Part shown: positions 1-9,096 of the stretch, in pieces
Numbering within the stretch: position 1 is the stretch's first letter
Layout of the letters: each line of letters begins with the position of its first letter
The notes under the pieces: generated by a model
Seen by the model: the letters and a program-made list of their open reading frames with translations, nothing else
Told to the model about the DNA's origin: nothing
Database searches by the model: none
Position numbers and translations under genes: made by a program
From: Thalassospira sp. MCCC 1A01148
GTDB taxonomy: Bacteria; Pseudomonadota; Alphaproteobacteria; Rhodospirillales; Thalassospiraceae
Reading direction: 5' to 3'
Length of the DNA stretch: 64,000 nucleotides
NCBI RefSeq assembly: GCF_001613795.1
Contig: NZ_LPVZ01000012.1
Location: 496,001 to 560,000 of the forward strand

Positions 1-295
1 AAAGGCGCATCGCATCAGCAGCAACAACGTCAACCAGATCCCAGGTTACGTTGTTTGCTTCGTTCATTGCACGCAGCTTTGCTACAGCTTCGTTGGAGCT
101 TTCATCCCAAGTGATCGAAACACCCGGGTTCATTTCCATGTAAGGCTCAGCATAAGCCTTGATCTGGCTGTTCTGATAAGCACCACCCCAGCTGACCAGC
201 GTCATGTCCGACGCCATATGGTCGTCGGCATATGCTGCACCAGTTGCGACAACAAGCATAGCTGTTGATGCTGTAAGGGTTTTAATGAGTTGCAT
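1..295 (-). CDS. Polyamine-type ABC transporter periplasmic substrate-binding protein (N-terminal part)
   Basis: Partial gene running off the left edge; 98 residues are visible. The first 23 or so residues form a classic Sec signal peptide (MQLIKTLTAS, then a hydrophobic core, then AAYA), and the mature protein opens with TLVSWGGAYQNSQIKAY, the usual start of PotD/PotF-like binding proteins of the spermidine/putrescine family. It would capture substrate in the periplasm. It lies 88 bases downstream of the matching ATPase gene on the same strand, so the two are very probably one operon whose permease genes lie outside the window. The substrate cannot be read from this fragment; polyamine or a related small cation is inferred from the family. 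Confidence 0.85.
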   Translation of the reverse strand, partial: MQLIKTLTASTAMLVVATGAAYADDHMASDMTLVSWGGAYQNSQIKAYAEPYMEMNPGVSITWDESSNEAVAKLRAMNEANNVTWDLVDVVAADAMRL

Positions 296-383
296 TAATA
301 GACTCCCTGATTGTTTCCCGGACTATTCGTTGAGGACCAGCACCCGGGCGTACCGGTCCTGTATCTGCCTGACTCTGAGATGA

Positions 384-1493
384 TTACGACGCGTCAAGCG
401 CGCGGCAATCCTCTGCAAGCCAGCCGATCTCGATTTCCTGACCAGGTGTCAGACGGACCTGATCCGGTGCGTTCCTGGTCTTGATGATGAACTCATCATT
501 GCCAGCCACGCGCAAACGTGTACGGAAGATGTCACCCATATAGATGAATTCCAGCACCTCTGCCTTAAGCGTATGAGCATCTTCGTGCAGACGATCACGG
601 TTATATTCAACACGTTCAGGACGGATTGAAACGCGGGTACGTTCGCCCACTTCGGTCACATTGACCGGTACAGCATCGATGATCTCGCCGCCATCAAGCT
701 GGACGACACAAGTGTTGCCCTTGATTTCCTTGATGATACCCTCAAGCGTGTTGTTCTCACCGATAAACTGCGCAACGAAGCTGTTTTCCGGCTCTTCGTA
801 AAGTTTGTCGGGCGCTGCAAGCTGCTGAATACGGCCATCATCAAACACAGCGACACGATCTGACATCGTCAGTGCTTCGGTCTGGTCATGGGTCACGTAA
901 ACAGTTGTAATACCCAGCTGATGCGCAAGGTGCGTAATTTCAAACTGCATCTTCTCGCGAAGCTGTTTGTCGAGCGCGCCAAGTGGCTCATCCATCAGAA
1001 CCAGTTCCGGTTCGAACACCAGCGCACGTGCCAAGGCGACACGCTGCTGCTGACCACCTGAAAGCTGTGCAGGACGACGCCCACCAAAGCTGCCCATTTC
1101 GACCATGTCGAGGGCGCGCTTAACCTTTTCTTCCTGCTCTGCCTTTCCCAATTTGCGAACTTCAAGCGGGAAAGCCAGGTTTTCCGCAATCGTCATATGC
1201 GGGAAAAGCGCGTAGTTTTGGAAGACCATACCGATACCACGCTTGTGCGGCGGAATATCGTTGATCGAAACACCGCCCAGACGAATATCGCCATGAGTCG
1301 CGGTTTCAAAACCTGCGAGCATCATGAGGCAAGTGGTTTTTCCCGAACCTGACGGACCAAGCATCGTCAGGAATTCGCCCTTCGGCATAGTTAGGTTGAG
1401 ATCTTTAACGACAAGAGATTCGCCGTCATAGCTTTTTTGTACACGTTCAAATTCAACGAACGCTTCGTTCGATGCACCGTCTGCCAAACCCAA
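384..1493 (-). CDS. ABC transporter ATP-binding protein, PotA-like
   Basis: ATPase subunit of a spermidine/putrescine-type importer, 369 residues. Walker A GPSGSGKT at about 46-53, signature LSGGQQQR at 144-151 and Walker B LVLMDEP at 165-170 are intact. The C-terminal third (from about 285) is the TOBE-type regulatory domain typical of PotA/FbpC/MalK ATPases, and the length is normal for the family. The first in-frame start is a TTG at 1493, only two bases after an AGGGGG stretch; a second TTG two codons later (1487) has better spacing, so the true start may be there. It is the upstream gene of the operon that continues into the binding protein at the left edge. The transported substrate is inferred only. 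Confidence 0.9.
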   Translation of the reverse strand: MGLADGASNEAFVEFERVQKSYDGESLVVKDLNLTMPKGEFLTMLGPSGSGKTTCLMMLAGFETATHGDIRLGGVSINDIPPHKRGIGMVFQNYALFPHMTIAENLAFPLEVRKLGKAEQEEKVKRALDMVEMGSFGGRRPAQLSGGQQQRVALARALVFEPELVLMDEPLGALDKQLREKMQFEITHLAHQLGITTVYVTHDQTEALTMSDRVAVFDDGRIQQLAAPDKLYEEPENSFVAQFIGENNTLEGIIKEIKGNTCVVQLDGGEIIDAVPVNVTEVGERTRVSIRPERVEYNRDRLHEDAHTLKAEVLEFIYMGDIFRTRLRVAGNDEFIIKTRNAPDQVRLTPGQEIEIGWLAEDCRALDAS

Positions 1494-1930
1494 TACCCCC
1501 TGATATGTCTTTGTTTGTTCAGCGTTAACGCTATTGGTGATTTTTGTATGCGGAAATTCACTGGAACCAATTCAGAATGACGGCTCGTGAACCCCGAGGA
1601 TAGAAGCATTGCGACACTACCGCGTAATAGGTGCGCTGCATCTATCTGTTTTCTCTCTCAAGATGATGTGCGCATTAAGCCTGCCTGTCTCGCCCTGCAT
1701 ATTTCGATTTCGATTAATTTCTGCAGCGCGACATTAAAACAAACCTGATATAGCACTTCAACCCCTCATAACTCATAAAGATTTTTCCGCTAGGAAATCC
1801 GCCATTCTTTAGATTGTTCAGAATAAAATTCGCCAGCAAGGTCAAATCCGCATTTTTTCTTCCATAAATCGGAATACGATACATTTGCTTTACGCTGGCA
1901 ATTTCATAAAAACACACCTATAAGGTCGCC
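1494..1930. other. AT-rich intergenic region between a minus-strand and a plus-strand gene
   Basis: A 437-base gap between the divergent polyamine transporter operon and ruvX. It is visibly richer in A and T than the flanking genes and must hold the promoters of both. I could not pick out a convincing -35/-10 pair, terminator hairpin or known RNA. A 67-codon reading frame on the minus strand (1714-1917) has no ribosome binding site and no recognisable sequence, and I do not call it a gene. Confidence 0.5.
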
Positions 1931-2455
1931 ATGATTTGCAATGATACTCAGGAATTGCTGCGGTTCTTACCACCGGCAGCACGTGTGTTGGGCCTTGATC
2001 TGGGCACCAAGACCATTGGCGTGGCCCTTTCGGATGTCGGGCTTCAGATTGCTTCACCTTATGAGCTGATCTCGCGCAAGAAGTTTTCGCGCGATATGGC
2101 GCAGCTTTCTTCGATGATTGATAAGCAGAATGTTGGCGGCATCATCATTGGCTTCCCGCGCGAACTTGACGGTTCGATCGGCAAGGCATGCCATCGCGTC
2201 TATGCGTTCATCGATGAAATGGAAAAGTATATCGACCTGCCGGTCTTGATGTGGGACGAGCGACTGTCGACCAATGCGGTCGAGCGCGTATTGATTGACG
2301 AAGTCGACATGACCCGCAAACGCCGTGCCGAGGTCGTGGACAAAACCGCGGCTGCCTATATTTTGCAAGGCGCACTGGATCACATGAACCGTCATACCGA
2401 TCCGGGCGAAAATGCCGAGGCAGATGATGACGATATAGAAGGCGAAGAAGACTAA
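1931..2455 (+). CDS. ruvX: RuvX/YqgF family pre-16S rRNA processing nuclease
   Basis: 174-residue RNase H-fold protein. The hallmark LGLDLGTKTIGVALSD lies at about 20-35 and the second conserved block WDERLSTNAVERVL about two thirds along; both carry the acidic residues of the active site. In E. coli the homologue YqgF is essential and matures the 5' end of 16S rRNA. The N-terminal 18 or so residues before the core and the acidic tail (EADDDDIEGEED) are extensions to the usual 135-150 residue family size. The start ATG at 1931 has only a weak ribosome binding site. It stands alone and ends at a bidirectional terminator. Family call secure; exact cellular role taken from homologues. Confidence 0.9.
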   Translation: MICNDTQELLRFLPPAARVLGLDLGTKTIGVALSDVGLQIASPYELISRKKFSRDMAQLSSMIDKQNVGGIIIGFPRELDGSIGKACHRVYAFIDEMEKYIDLPVLMWDERLSTNAVERVLIDEVDMTRKRRAEVVDKTAAAYILQGALDHMNRHTDPGENAEADDDDIEGEED

Positions 2456-2491
2456 AGCCGTTTGCTCTGTCGCTATCGAGCCAATCAATCC

Positions 2492-2522
2492 AAAGCTGCC
2501 TGCATCTTCAGGCAGCTTTTTT
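2492..2522. terminator. Bidirectional rho-independent terminator between ruvX and the VOC gene
   Basis: Perfect stem AAGCTGCCTG / CAGGCAGCTT with a CATCTT loop, followed by a run of T on the plus strand and preceded by A residues, so it can end transcription of ruvX and, in the other direction, of the convergent glyoxalase-like gene, whose stop codon lies inside its right arm. Confidence 0.85.
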
Positions 2523-3336
2523 ATTGGGCCTTGATCACCATCATGACACCGAAGAACCGGGATGGCGGAAGCACAAGATCGCCGTTGTGTTCAATCGCGC
2601 CCATGGCGATGGCCGCCTCGGAAATCTTGGAAATATCATCCACAATCAACTCAAACCCGGCAAACCCATCGGTGGGAAAGGCCGGATCCTCGACCCCATA
2701 TCGCGAAACCAGCTCGTCGCCATGCAATGCGTCGAAAATCCCGTCGATCCCGATTTCGCCATAAAATTCCTGCACGACCTCGGCAGCCCAATGATTAAGC
2801 AACACTTTGCCAATCGCAACGGCCCCGTTCGTGTGGCTTTGGTAAGCCGGAAAATAGAAATTCTGAACCGGATGACGGTGCTGGCAAACAAAGGTTACCG
2901 CATGCCGCAACAAGGGATGGTTTGCATAGGCCAGAGAAAACGCAACACCGACAGTATCGCCGTCCGGCGTCTTTGCATCGCGCTCGAAGTGAAAGACCGG
3001 CGGAACCGCAGCACCTGCTTCGATGAATTTGTCGCGATCATGTTCGGCATCATCAGATTGCAAGGCCAGCATCGACATGCCTTCGCGATGGCGCAGGTAA
3101 TCCCGATTGTATATCGGAAACGAAAAAGGCTGCGCCAGATCAGTCTCAGCGACCTTGGCAGGGTCCACAACGGAAAGAAGTTCGATATACATCCCGTCAA
3201 GCTGCACTAGCGCGTTGCCTGTGCCAAAAGGATGAACTGCACGCGGAGTCACCGTAAAGCCAAGCTGTGAATATGCAGAGATCGCGGAGTCCAGATCGTT
3301 CACACACAAGACAATGTGATCTATCGCGCGTGGCAT
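2521..3336 (-). CDS. VOC (glyoxalase-like) family protein
   Basis: 271 residues. The N-terminus AIDHIVLCVNDLDSAISAYSQLGF is the typical opening beta-alpha unit of a vicinal-oxygen-chelate module, and a second module follows in the C-terminal half (GFAGFELIVDDISK). This is the two-module arrangement of the glyoxalase-like domain family, whose members bind a divalent metal and act on small molecules, often in isomerase, dioxygenase or resistance roles. His7 is a likely metal ligand; the others cannot be placed with certainty. It is convergent with ruvX and has no operon partner, so the context gives no substrate. Confidence 0.75.
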   Translation of the reverse strand: MPRAIDHIVLCVNDLDSAISAYSQLGFTVTPRAVHPFGTGNALVQLDGMYIELLSVVDPAKVAETDLAQPFSFPIYNRDYLRHREGMSMLALQSDDAEHDRDKFIEAGAAVPPVFHFERDAKTPDGDTVGVAFSLAYANHPLLRHAVTFVCQHRHPVQNFYFPAYQSHTNGAVAIGKVLLNHWAAEVVQEFYGEIGIDGIFDALHGDELVSRYGVEDPAFPTDGFAGFELIVDDISKISEAAIAMGAIEHNGDLVLPPSRFFGVMMVIKAQ

Positions 3337-3586
3337 GGCATCCCTTTCCGTGAAGTTTCAGCGACCTGGACGACTTTCAAGCGCCTGCACTGTATAGACG
3401 CCCAAATCCGTTGGCTGTGCTGACTATCACATCGGAAAACACAGAGCAAAGCGCAACTGGGCCTAAATGAATTTTAGTCACCTGCCCAAACGCATGAAGG
3501 GCAGTATATTTCCCCCGGTCCCCATTTAATGATAACAGTAGGCGGAATTCTTAAAGCTCTCCGCACATGGTACCGAAAGCCGCTTT

Positions 3587-4510
3587 ATGATCGCCATCTT
3601 GTCAGCTTTGCTGCCTACTTTTGCCCTGATTGTTTTGGGTTATATCCTGCGTGAACGCAAATTCCTGCCTGACAGCTTCTGGCCGGGCGCAGAGAAGCTG
3701 ACCTATTTCGTCACCTTTCCTGCCCTTTTATTTTCCAATACAGCCAAGGCCGACCTTGGCAGCCTGCCGCTTTTCGGGATTGCGACCGCTATGCTTGGCA
3801 CGATCGCCATCTGTACCATCCTGATCCTTGCGGTACGTCCCGCCCTGAGGGTCTCTGGCCCGACCTTTTCATCATTGGTACAGGGTGCCATTCGCCCCAA
3901 CACCTATATCGGGCTTGCCGTTGCTGCCGCACTGCTTGGAACGCATGGCCTGACGGTTACGGCCCTGTGCGTTGCGCTGGTTGTACCAACGGTGAATGTC
4001 ATATCGGTTCTGGCTTGTGCGCATCTGGGCGACAATGATCGCAATCCGGGCTTATTGTCCCTGCTCCGTGACGTGGCAAAAAACCCGCTTCTGATGGCTT
4101 GCGTTTTGGGCAGTGTGTTTAACGTCCTCGGGATTGGGTTGCCGCCAATTGCCGGACCGTTCCTTGAAGTGCTGGGTCGTGCCGCACTTCCCGTGGGTCT
4201 GCTTGCCGTCGGAGCGGGTCTTGATCTTGGTGCCGCGAGACGCGCGGGGTTTCCGGTTGGCATTTCAACTGTCGGGAAATTGATGCTTAGCCCGGCAATA
4301 GCTGCTGGCCTTTGTCTGGCACTTGGACTGCCGGCCACTGAACTGGCAGCTGTCGTGCTGTATGCAGCCCTGCCCTGTTCCGCCAGTGCATATGTGCTGG
4401 CCCGCCTGATGGGCGGTGACGCACAAATGATGGCCAGCATCATCACGGTTCATACCCTTGCCGCAATTGCCACGATGCCGGTGATTGCAATTCTGGTTCA
4501 GGTTGTTTGA
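3587..4510 (+). CDS. AEC (auxin efflux carrier) family transporter
   Basis: 307-residue integral membrane protein with about ten hydrophobic segments along its full length, beginning MIAILSALLPTFALIVLGYILR, the standard first helix of the AEC/malonate-transporter family. Short loops rich in Pro and Gly (for example GLPPIAGPFLEVLGRAALP) separate the helices as expected. Bacterial members export or import small organic acids such as malonate or malate; no ligand can be assigned here. It is separated from pyrB by a short gap holding a palindromic operator-like sequence, so co-transcription with pyrB is uncertain. Confidence 0.85.
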   Translation: MIAILSALLPTFALIVLGYILRERKFLPDSFWPGAEKLTYFVTFPALLFSNTAKADLGSLPLFGIATAMLGTIAICTILILAVRPALRVSGPTFSSLVQGAIRPNTYIGLAVAAALLGTHGLTVTALCVALVVPTVNVISVLACAHLGDNDRNPGLLSLLRDVAKNPLLMACVLGSVFNVLGIGLPPIAGPFLEVLGRAALPVGLLAVGAGLDLGAARRAGFPVGISTVGKLMLSPAIAAGLCLALGLPATELAAVVLYAALPCSASAYVLARLMGGDAQMMASIITVHTLAAIATMPVIAILVQVV

Positions 4511-4522
4511 CATGCGGACCGT

Positions 4523-4538
4523 CTGACCAAACGGTCAG
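4523..4538. promoter_or_regulatory. Palindromic operator-like sequence upstream of pyrB
   Basis: CTGACC-AAAC-GGTCAG is a perfect 6-4-6 inverted repeat in the gap between the AEC carrier stop and pyrB. The core GACCAAACGGTC resembles operators of TetR-family repressors. There is no T-run, so it does not look like a terminator. An overlapping alternative pairing (ACCGT at 4518-4522 with ACGGT at 4531-4535) is also possible. Confidence 0.4.
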
Positions 4539-4594
4539 GAAATCACAGTCTATTGGTGGGAATATTTACCTTTTCGTGACTGGGGCAATTCGTT

Positions 4595-5614
4595 ATGCTC
4601 CGCGCGAAATTCTTGCAAGACCATCCAAGGGAAATGTGCAACGCCATGAGCGTCATGGGACCAGCGGCGGATCATTATCCGCACCCACACCTCCTCGGCA
4701 TAGAGGGTCTGACCCCCGGGGAAATCACCCTTATTCTTGATCGCGCACAGCACTATGCGGAAAAAAACCGCTCCGCTGACAAAACCAGCAATATTCTGGC
4801 TGGTGCGACGGTTGTTAACCTGTTTTATGAAAACTCTACCCGGACACTGACATCGTTCGAACTTGCGGCCAAACGGCTCGGCGCAGACGTTATCAACATG
4901 ACGGTCGGCACCAGTTCGGTCAAAAAGGGTGAAACCCTGATCGATACGGCTATGACCCTTAATGCCATGAACCCGGATGCACTGGTTGTTCGCCATGGCG
5001 ACAGTGGTGCGGTCAAGCTTCTGAGCGAAAAGGTCAATTGTGCGGTTCTGAATGCGGGCGACGGTCGCCACGAACACCCGACACAGGCCCTTCTTGATGC
5101 GCTGACCATTCGCCGCCACAAGGGACGCTTGCATCGCCTGAATGTTGCGATTTGCGGCGATATCGCCCATTCCCGGGTCGCGCGTTCCAATATCCTGCTT
5201 TTGAACACCATGGGATCACGTGTGCGCCTTGTTGCTCCGCCAACCCTGATCCCGTCCAAAATCGACCGGATGGGTGTGGAAATCTTCCATGATATGGAAG
5301 AAGGCCTTAAAGACTGCGACATCGTCATGATGCTGCGCCTGCAGCTTGAACGCATGGAAGGAAGCTTTATCCCGTCGGTGCGTGAATACTTCCATTTTCA
5401 CGGTCTTGATCGCGCCAAGCTTGCCAATGCCAAACCCGACGCCCTGATCATGCATCCCGGCCCAATGAACCGGGGTGTCGAAATCGACAGTGAAGTCGCA
5501 GATGACGTTGAACGTTCCGTCATTCGCGAACAGGTCGAAATGGGTGTCGCGGTACGTATGGCAGCGCTTGAATTGCTCGTGCAGAACCACAGAAAAATCG
5601 GAGGTCAGGCATGA
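4595..5614 (+). CDS. pyrB: Aspartate carbamoyltransferase catalytic subunit
   Basis: Transfers the carbamoyl group of carbamoyl phosphate to aspartate, the committed step of pyrimidine synthesis. The carbamoyl-phosphate loop STRT (in [18 protein letters not shown]) and the HPTQALLD block are intact, as are the aspartate-binding C-terminal motifs ([20 protein letters not shown]). At 339 residues it has an N-terminal extension compared with the E. coli catalytic chain, as in class A enzymes that pair with a dihydroorotase-like subunit. The start is uncertain: ATGs at 4595, 4634 and 4646 are all in frame, and the conserved part begins after the last. It overlaps the next gene by four bases (ATGA), so the two products are translationally coupled. 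No pyrI is present. Confidence 0.95.
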   Translation: MLRAKFLQDHPREMCNAMSVMGPAADHYPHPHLLGIEGLTPGEITLILDRAQHYAEKNRSADKTSNILAGATVVNLFYENSTRTLTSFELAAKRLGADVINMTVGTSSVKKGETLIDTAMTLNAMNPDALVVRHGDSGAVKLLSEKVNCAVLNAGDGRHEHPTQALLDALTIRRHKGRLHRLNVAICGDIAHSRVARSNILLLNTMGSRVRLVAPPTLIPSKIDRMGVEIFHDMEEGLKDCDIVMMLRLQLERMEGSFIPSVREYFHFHGLDRAKLANAKPDALIMHPGPMNRGVEIDSEVADDVERSVIREQVEMGVAVRMAALELLVQNHRKIGGQA

Positions 5615-6933
5615 GCCCCGCAATTCGCGCCAAAGGTGCTGGCAAAAAAGCATTCATCAATGCCCGCCTGCTTGACCCGGTCAAACAAACCGACGAGGTC
5701 GGCGGCCTCCTGATCGAAGACGACACGATTGTCAAAAGTGGTTCGGACATCACCGAACGCTCGGTTCCCGATGGCTTCGAGATCATCGACCTTGGTGGTG
5801 CCTGCCTGGCCCCCGGTCTGGTCGACATGCGTGCCCAGTTGCGTGAACCGGGCTTCGAGCATCAGGAAACCATCGAAACAGCCGGAAAGTCGGCAGCAAT
5901 CGGCGGTGTTACCACCATCATTGCCCTGCCCAACACTGACCCGGTTATCGATGATGTGGCGGGCGTCGAATTTATTGCGCGGCGCGCGCGCAAGGTTGGA
6001 CTGGCCAAGGTATTTGTCTATGGCGCCGTTTCCAAAGGGATCGCAGGACAGGAAATTACCGAGATGGGCCTGTTGCATCAGGCAGGTGCGGTTGCCTTCT
6101 GCGATGGCGTCAAAACAATTGCAAGCGCGCGACTATTGCGTCAGGCGCTGTCCTACTCTGCTTTCTTTGACGGCATGATCGTCCAGCACCCCGAAGAGCC
6201 AGAGCTTTCAAAGGGTGCTGCCATGAATAGCGGTGAGCTGGCGACCCGCCTTGGCCTTTCCGGGGTGTCACCGCTGGCCGAGGTCATCCAGATCGAACGT
6301 GACCTGCGCCTTGTCGAAATGACGGGCGGGCGCCTGCATTTCGCGCATATCTCGACCGGTGAATCGGTCGAGGTCATCCGCAAGGCCAAAAAACGCGGTT
6401 TGAAAGTGACCTGTGATACGGCGCCGCCCTATTTTGCGCTAAATGAAAACGCGGTCTCTGATTACCGTACATTTGCCAAGCTTTCACCGCCGCTACGATC
6501 TGAAGATGATCGACAGGCGATTGTCGCGGGCCTTGCAGATGGCACAATTGACGCCATCGCATCGGACCACGACCCGCAAGATGCCGATTCAAAACGCCTG
6601 CCCTTTGCGCAGGCCGCGGCAGGTGCCGTCGGCTTTGAAACCCTTTTGCCGATGGCGTTGGAGCTTTATCACAACGAGCACATGTCGCTTCTTGAGGTTA
6701 TCACCAAGCTAACGCGTGTTCCCGCCGAACTGGTTCGTATTAAAGGTGCAGGAACGCTAGATGAAGGAACGGCGGCCGATCTTGTGATATTTGATCCGGA
6801 TCGCCCGTGGAAAATTGATCCCTACCAGTTCCAGTCGAAATCCAAAAACTCCCCATTCGATGGCCGATTGACGCAGGGGCGCGTGCTGCGCACCCTGATT
6901 GATGGCCGCGAAGTGTTCTCGGAAGGTGCCTGA
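5611..6933 (+). CDS. Dihydroorotase-like protein, probably non-catalytic (PyrC'/PyrX type)
   Basis: 440-residue amidohydrolase-fold protein of dihydroorotase family I, translationally coupled to pyrB. The first metal-binding motif, normally HxH in PGxxDxHxHLREPG, reads [14 protein letters not shown] (about 68-81), so both histidines are replaced (Arg74, Gln76). The usual AFSDDG block reads AFCDGV and TPHHL reads APPYF, while HIST and SDHDPQ remain. Loss of the zinc ligands is the hallmark of the pseudo-dihydroorotases that scaffold class A aspartate carbamoyltransferase in Pseudomonas and relatives, so I infer a structural role with the neighbouring pyrB product. A separate catalytic dihydroorotase should then exist elsewhere in the genome. 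The downstream gene plsY starts one base after the stop. Confidence 0.88.
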   Translation: MSPAIRAKGAGKKAFINARLLDPVKQTDEVGGLLIEDDTIVKSGSDITERSVPDGFEIIDLGGACLAPGLVDMRAQLREPGFEHQETIETAGKSAAIGGVTTIIALPNTDPVIDDVAGVEFIARRARKVGLAKVFVYGAVSKGIAGQEITEMGLLHQAGAVAFCDGVKTIASARLLRQALSYSAFFDGMIVQHPEEPELSKGAAMNSGELATRLGLSGVSPLAEVIQIERDLRLVEMTGGRLHFAHISTGESVEVIRKAKKRGLKVTCDTAPPYFALNENAVSDYRTFAKLSPPLRSEDDRQAIVAGLADGTIDAIASDHDPQDADSKRLPFAQAAAGAVGFETLLPMALELYHNEHMSLLEVITKLTRVPAELVRIKGAGTLDEGTAADLVIFDPDRPWKIDPYQFQSKSKNSPFDGRLTQGRVLRTLIDGREVFSEGA

Positions 6934-6934
6934 A

Positions 6935-7582
6935 ATGGAACTTGATGCCACGTACAAAGCGATGTTGATGTCGCTTCAGGTTGCCACAGTGTGTGGTTAT
7001 CTGCTGGGCTCAATCCCGTTTGGTCTTGTGCTTACCAGAATGGCGGGCCTTGGCGATATCCGTCAAATCGGTTCTGGCAATATTGGTGCGACCAACGTGC
7101 TGCGCACCGGGCGCAAGGGCCTTGCCTTTCTGACCCTGATCGGGGATGCAGGCAAAGGTGCCTTTGCGGCATTGCTGTTCACCCATCTTTATGGTGCTGA
7201 GCAAGGTATCTTCGCGGGCGGCGCAGCGGTCGTTGGGCACATGTTCCCGATCTGGCTGCGTTTTAAAGGCGGCAAAGGCGTTGCAACCACGCTTGGAACA
7301 TTGGCAGCCGTAAACTGGATCATGGGCCTTTGTGCCGCGCTGACCTGGCTTGTCATGGCGCTTGTTTTCCGCATATCGTCCCTTTCGGCGCTGATCGCGA
7401 TGATTGCCGCCCCACTGGCCGCCTTTTTCATTGCCAAAGATCCGGGTGCCGGATGGCTTGGTGTATTTCTTGCCGTGATTGTCTGGCTGGCCCATCACGC
7501 GAACATCAGACGCTTGATACGCGGCGAAGAACCCAAAATCGGTCAAAAGAAAAAGCAGGCTGACGAAGATACTTCAGCTTAA
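6935..7582 (+). CDS. plsY: Glycerol-3-phosphate acyltransferase PlsY
   Basis: 216-residue inner-membrane protein that acylates glycerol-3-phosphate from acyl phosphate, the first step of phospholipid synthesis with PlsX. The three conserved loops are visible: GSIPFGLVL, then GSGNIGATNVLR, then FKGGKGVATTLG. Five or so hydrophobic segments match the family topology. I chose the ATG at 6935, one base after the stop of the preceding gene, because the conserved first helix (GYLLGSIPFG) begins soon after it; a longer frame would run back into the dihydroorotase-like gene. It looks like the third gene of the pyrB operon. The C-terminal tail is short and lysine-rich. Confidence 0.95.
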   Translation: MELDATYKAMLMSLQVATVCGYLLGSIPFGLVLTRMAGLGDIRQIGSGNIGATNVLRTGRKGLAFLTLIGDAGKGAFAALLFTHLYGAEQGIFAGGAAVVGHMFPIWLRFKGGKGVATTLGTLAAVNWIMGLCAALTWLVMALVFRISSLSALIAMIAAPLAAFFIAKDPGAGWLGVFLAVIVWLAHHANIRRLIRGEEPKIGQKKKQADEDTSA

Positions 7583-7619
7583 GGGACGCAAACCGCCCCT
7601 TCGAATAGCTTGACGAAAG

Positions 7620-7648
7620 AACGCCCGGATGACCACAATCCGGGCGTT
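7620..7648 (+). terminator. Perfect hairpin between plsY and dprA, possible terminator
   Basis: AACGCCCGGAT / ATCCGGGCGTT is an 11-base perfect inverted repeat with a GACCACA loop. It is followed by ATGCATTTTCC, only a weak T-tract. It falls inside the dprA frame if the upstream TTG at 7610 is used but directly precedes the ATG at 7649, which argues that it ends (or attenuates) the pyrB-plsY transcript and that dprA starts after it. Confidence 0.5.
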
Positions 7649-8926
7649 ATGCATTTTCCAGAGCAACAACCACAGCGATTGCCACAATCTGAACGCCTTG
7701 CTCGTATGCGGCTTGCGCGGAGCACCAATATCGGCCCGGTCAGCTTTCGCAAGATGCTGGATCAGTTTGGCACGGCTCGACTTGCGATAGAGGCGCTTCC
7801 GGACATTGTCGGCCAAGCCAAAGGTTCACGGAAAATCGAACTCGCAGGCCGAGAAGAAACCATTGCGGAAATCGAAGCGGCAAAAGCTTGCAAGGCCAAA
7901 CCCGTCATTTTTGGTGATCCCGAATACCCTGAGCTACTTGCCAGAATTGATGATGCGCCGGCGTATTTCTACGCCATCGGCAACCTGGAGCTGCTGGGTA
8001 AAACAGCGGTTGGAATTGTCGGTGCCCGGAATGCATCCGCCACCGGATGTGGTTTTGCGCGCAAACTCAGTCATGAACTTGTCAGCGCCGGTTATGTTGT
8101 CGTATCCGGCATGGCGCGCGGGATCGACGGGGCTGCGCATGCGGCAGCGATGCAGTGTGCTGGCAAAGACACCGGCGGCACGATTGCAGTGCTCGGTGGT
8201 GGCGTTGATGTGGTGTATCCCCGCGAACATCAGGACCTTTATTCGCAGCTCTGCGAACAGGGCTGCGTAATATCGGAAATGCCACCCGGTCTAAAGCCGC
8301 AGGCAAGGCACTTCCCCCGTCGCAATCGCATTATATCGGGTCTGTCTTATGGCGTTATTATTGTCGAGGCCGGACGAAATTCAGGGTCGTTGATAACCGC
8401 GCGGTTCGCAGGAGAACAAGGTCGCGACGTTTTTGCAGTTCCGGGTTCACCGACGGATCCCCGTGCGAGCGGACCAAACAGCCTGATCCGTGATGGCGCA
8501 ATATTGTGCGACTCTGCCGACGTCGTTTTGGATACGATCCGGCAGGCAGAGCAAAACAACTATCTGTCCGAAGAAATTCATGCTTTCACTCGAGAGCCCT
8601 CTGCAAAGCCTAATGGCTCATCCTCACCCCGATACGCAGAGATACTTTCTTCGCTTGAACGTGACGCTATCTCAGAGGACGAGAAAAAAGCAGAACAACC
8701 AATTGAAATAAATGAACTTTCATCCTGTGCCGACACTGAAATAAATCCGATAGAGGACACTGAAAAACTGTTTGATTTACTCTCCTCCTCACCCCTTCTT
8801 GTGGATGAACTCATCCGTACGTCGGACTTGCCCGCCGAGCAGGTTTCGACAATTTTGATTGAACTAGAACTTGCAGGAAGGGTTGAACGTCACCCCGGAA
8901 ATAGGGTATCGCGTATCGCCAAATGA
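7649..8926 (+). CDS. dprA: DNA-processing protein DprA
   Basis: 425 residues from this start. DprA loads RecA onto incoming single-stranded DNA during natural transformation. The Rossmann-like core is plain: GIVGARNASATG, SGMARGIDGAAH, AVLGGGVDVVYP, RHFPRRNRIISGLS, VVEAGxxSGSLITARFA-type block (here IVEAGRNSGSLITARFA) and AVPGSPTDPRASGPNSLI. The N-terminal helix-hairpin-helix-like region precedes it, and the C-terminal 70 residues form a winged-helix-like domain (LLVDELIRTSDLPAEQVSTI). Between core and tail is a low-complexity acidic linker. The frame can be extended to a TTG at 7610, but that would place a perfect hairpin inside the coding sequence. No ribosome binding site is obvious for either start. 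Confidence 0.92.
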   Translation: MHFPEQQPQRLPQSERLARMRLARSTNIGPVSFRKMLDQFGTARLAIEALPDIVGQAKGSRKIELAGREETIAEIEAAKACKAKPVIFGDPEYPELLARIDDAPAYFYAIGNLELLGKTAVGIVGARNASATGCGFARKLSHELVSAGYVVVSGMARGIDGAAHAAAMQCAGKDTGGTIAVLGGGVDVVYPREHQDLYSQLCEQGCVISEMPPGLKPQARHFPRRNRIISGLSYGVIIVEAGRNSGSLITARFAGEQGRDVFAVPGSPTDPRASGPNSLIRDGAILCDSADVVLDTIRQAEQNNYLSEEIHAFTREPSAKPNGSSSPRYAEILSSLERDAISEDEKKAEQPIEINELSSCADTEINPIEDTEKLFDLLSSSPLLVDELIRTSDLPAEQVSTILIELELAGRVERHPGNRVSRIAK

Positions 8927-8985
8927 GAGTCGCGCCGAATATGGACGTGACAAATATTGTTGTGATTTGCCGCATTTTGCGCAAT

Positions 8986-9015
8986 TTGATCTGAAAAACA
9001 GCGACACACTATAAT
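8986..9015 (+). promoter_or_regulatory. Predicted sigma-70 promoter of topA
   Basis: TTGATC (8986-8991), 18-base spacer, then a consensus TATAAT (9010-9015). The predicted transcript start is near 9022, about 75 bases before the topA ATG, which rules out the upstream GTG at 9022 as the translation start. Confidence 0.65.
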
Positions 9016-9096
9016 ATATGTGTGCAAAACTTCAGGTTACTGACCACACAGCATAATGACCGCCTTCGGGCGCAAGAACCGGACACGAAAAACGTA

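Noticed and set aside
1714-1917. 67-codon reading frame on the minus strand in the AT-rich gap before ruvX
   Set aside because: No ribosome binding site, no recognisable domain, low-complexity composition; fits a chance open frame.
2054-2488. 144-codon frame antisense to ruvX
   Set aside because: Lies fully opposite a well-supported gene, with composition expected from the third-position GC of the real gene.
9022-9096. GTG start for topA 25 codons upstream
   Set aside because: It coincides with the predicted transcription start and adds sequence before the invariant topoisomerase N-terminus.
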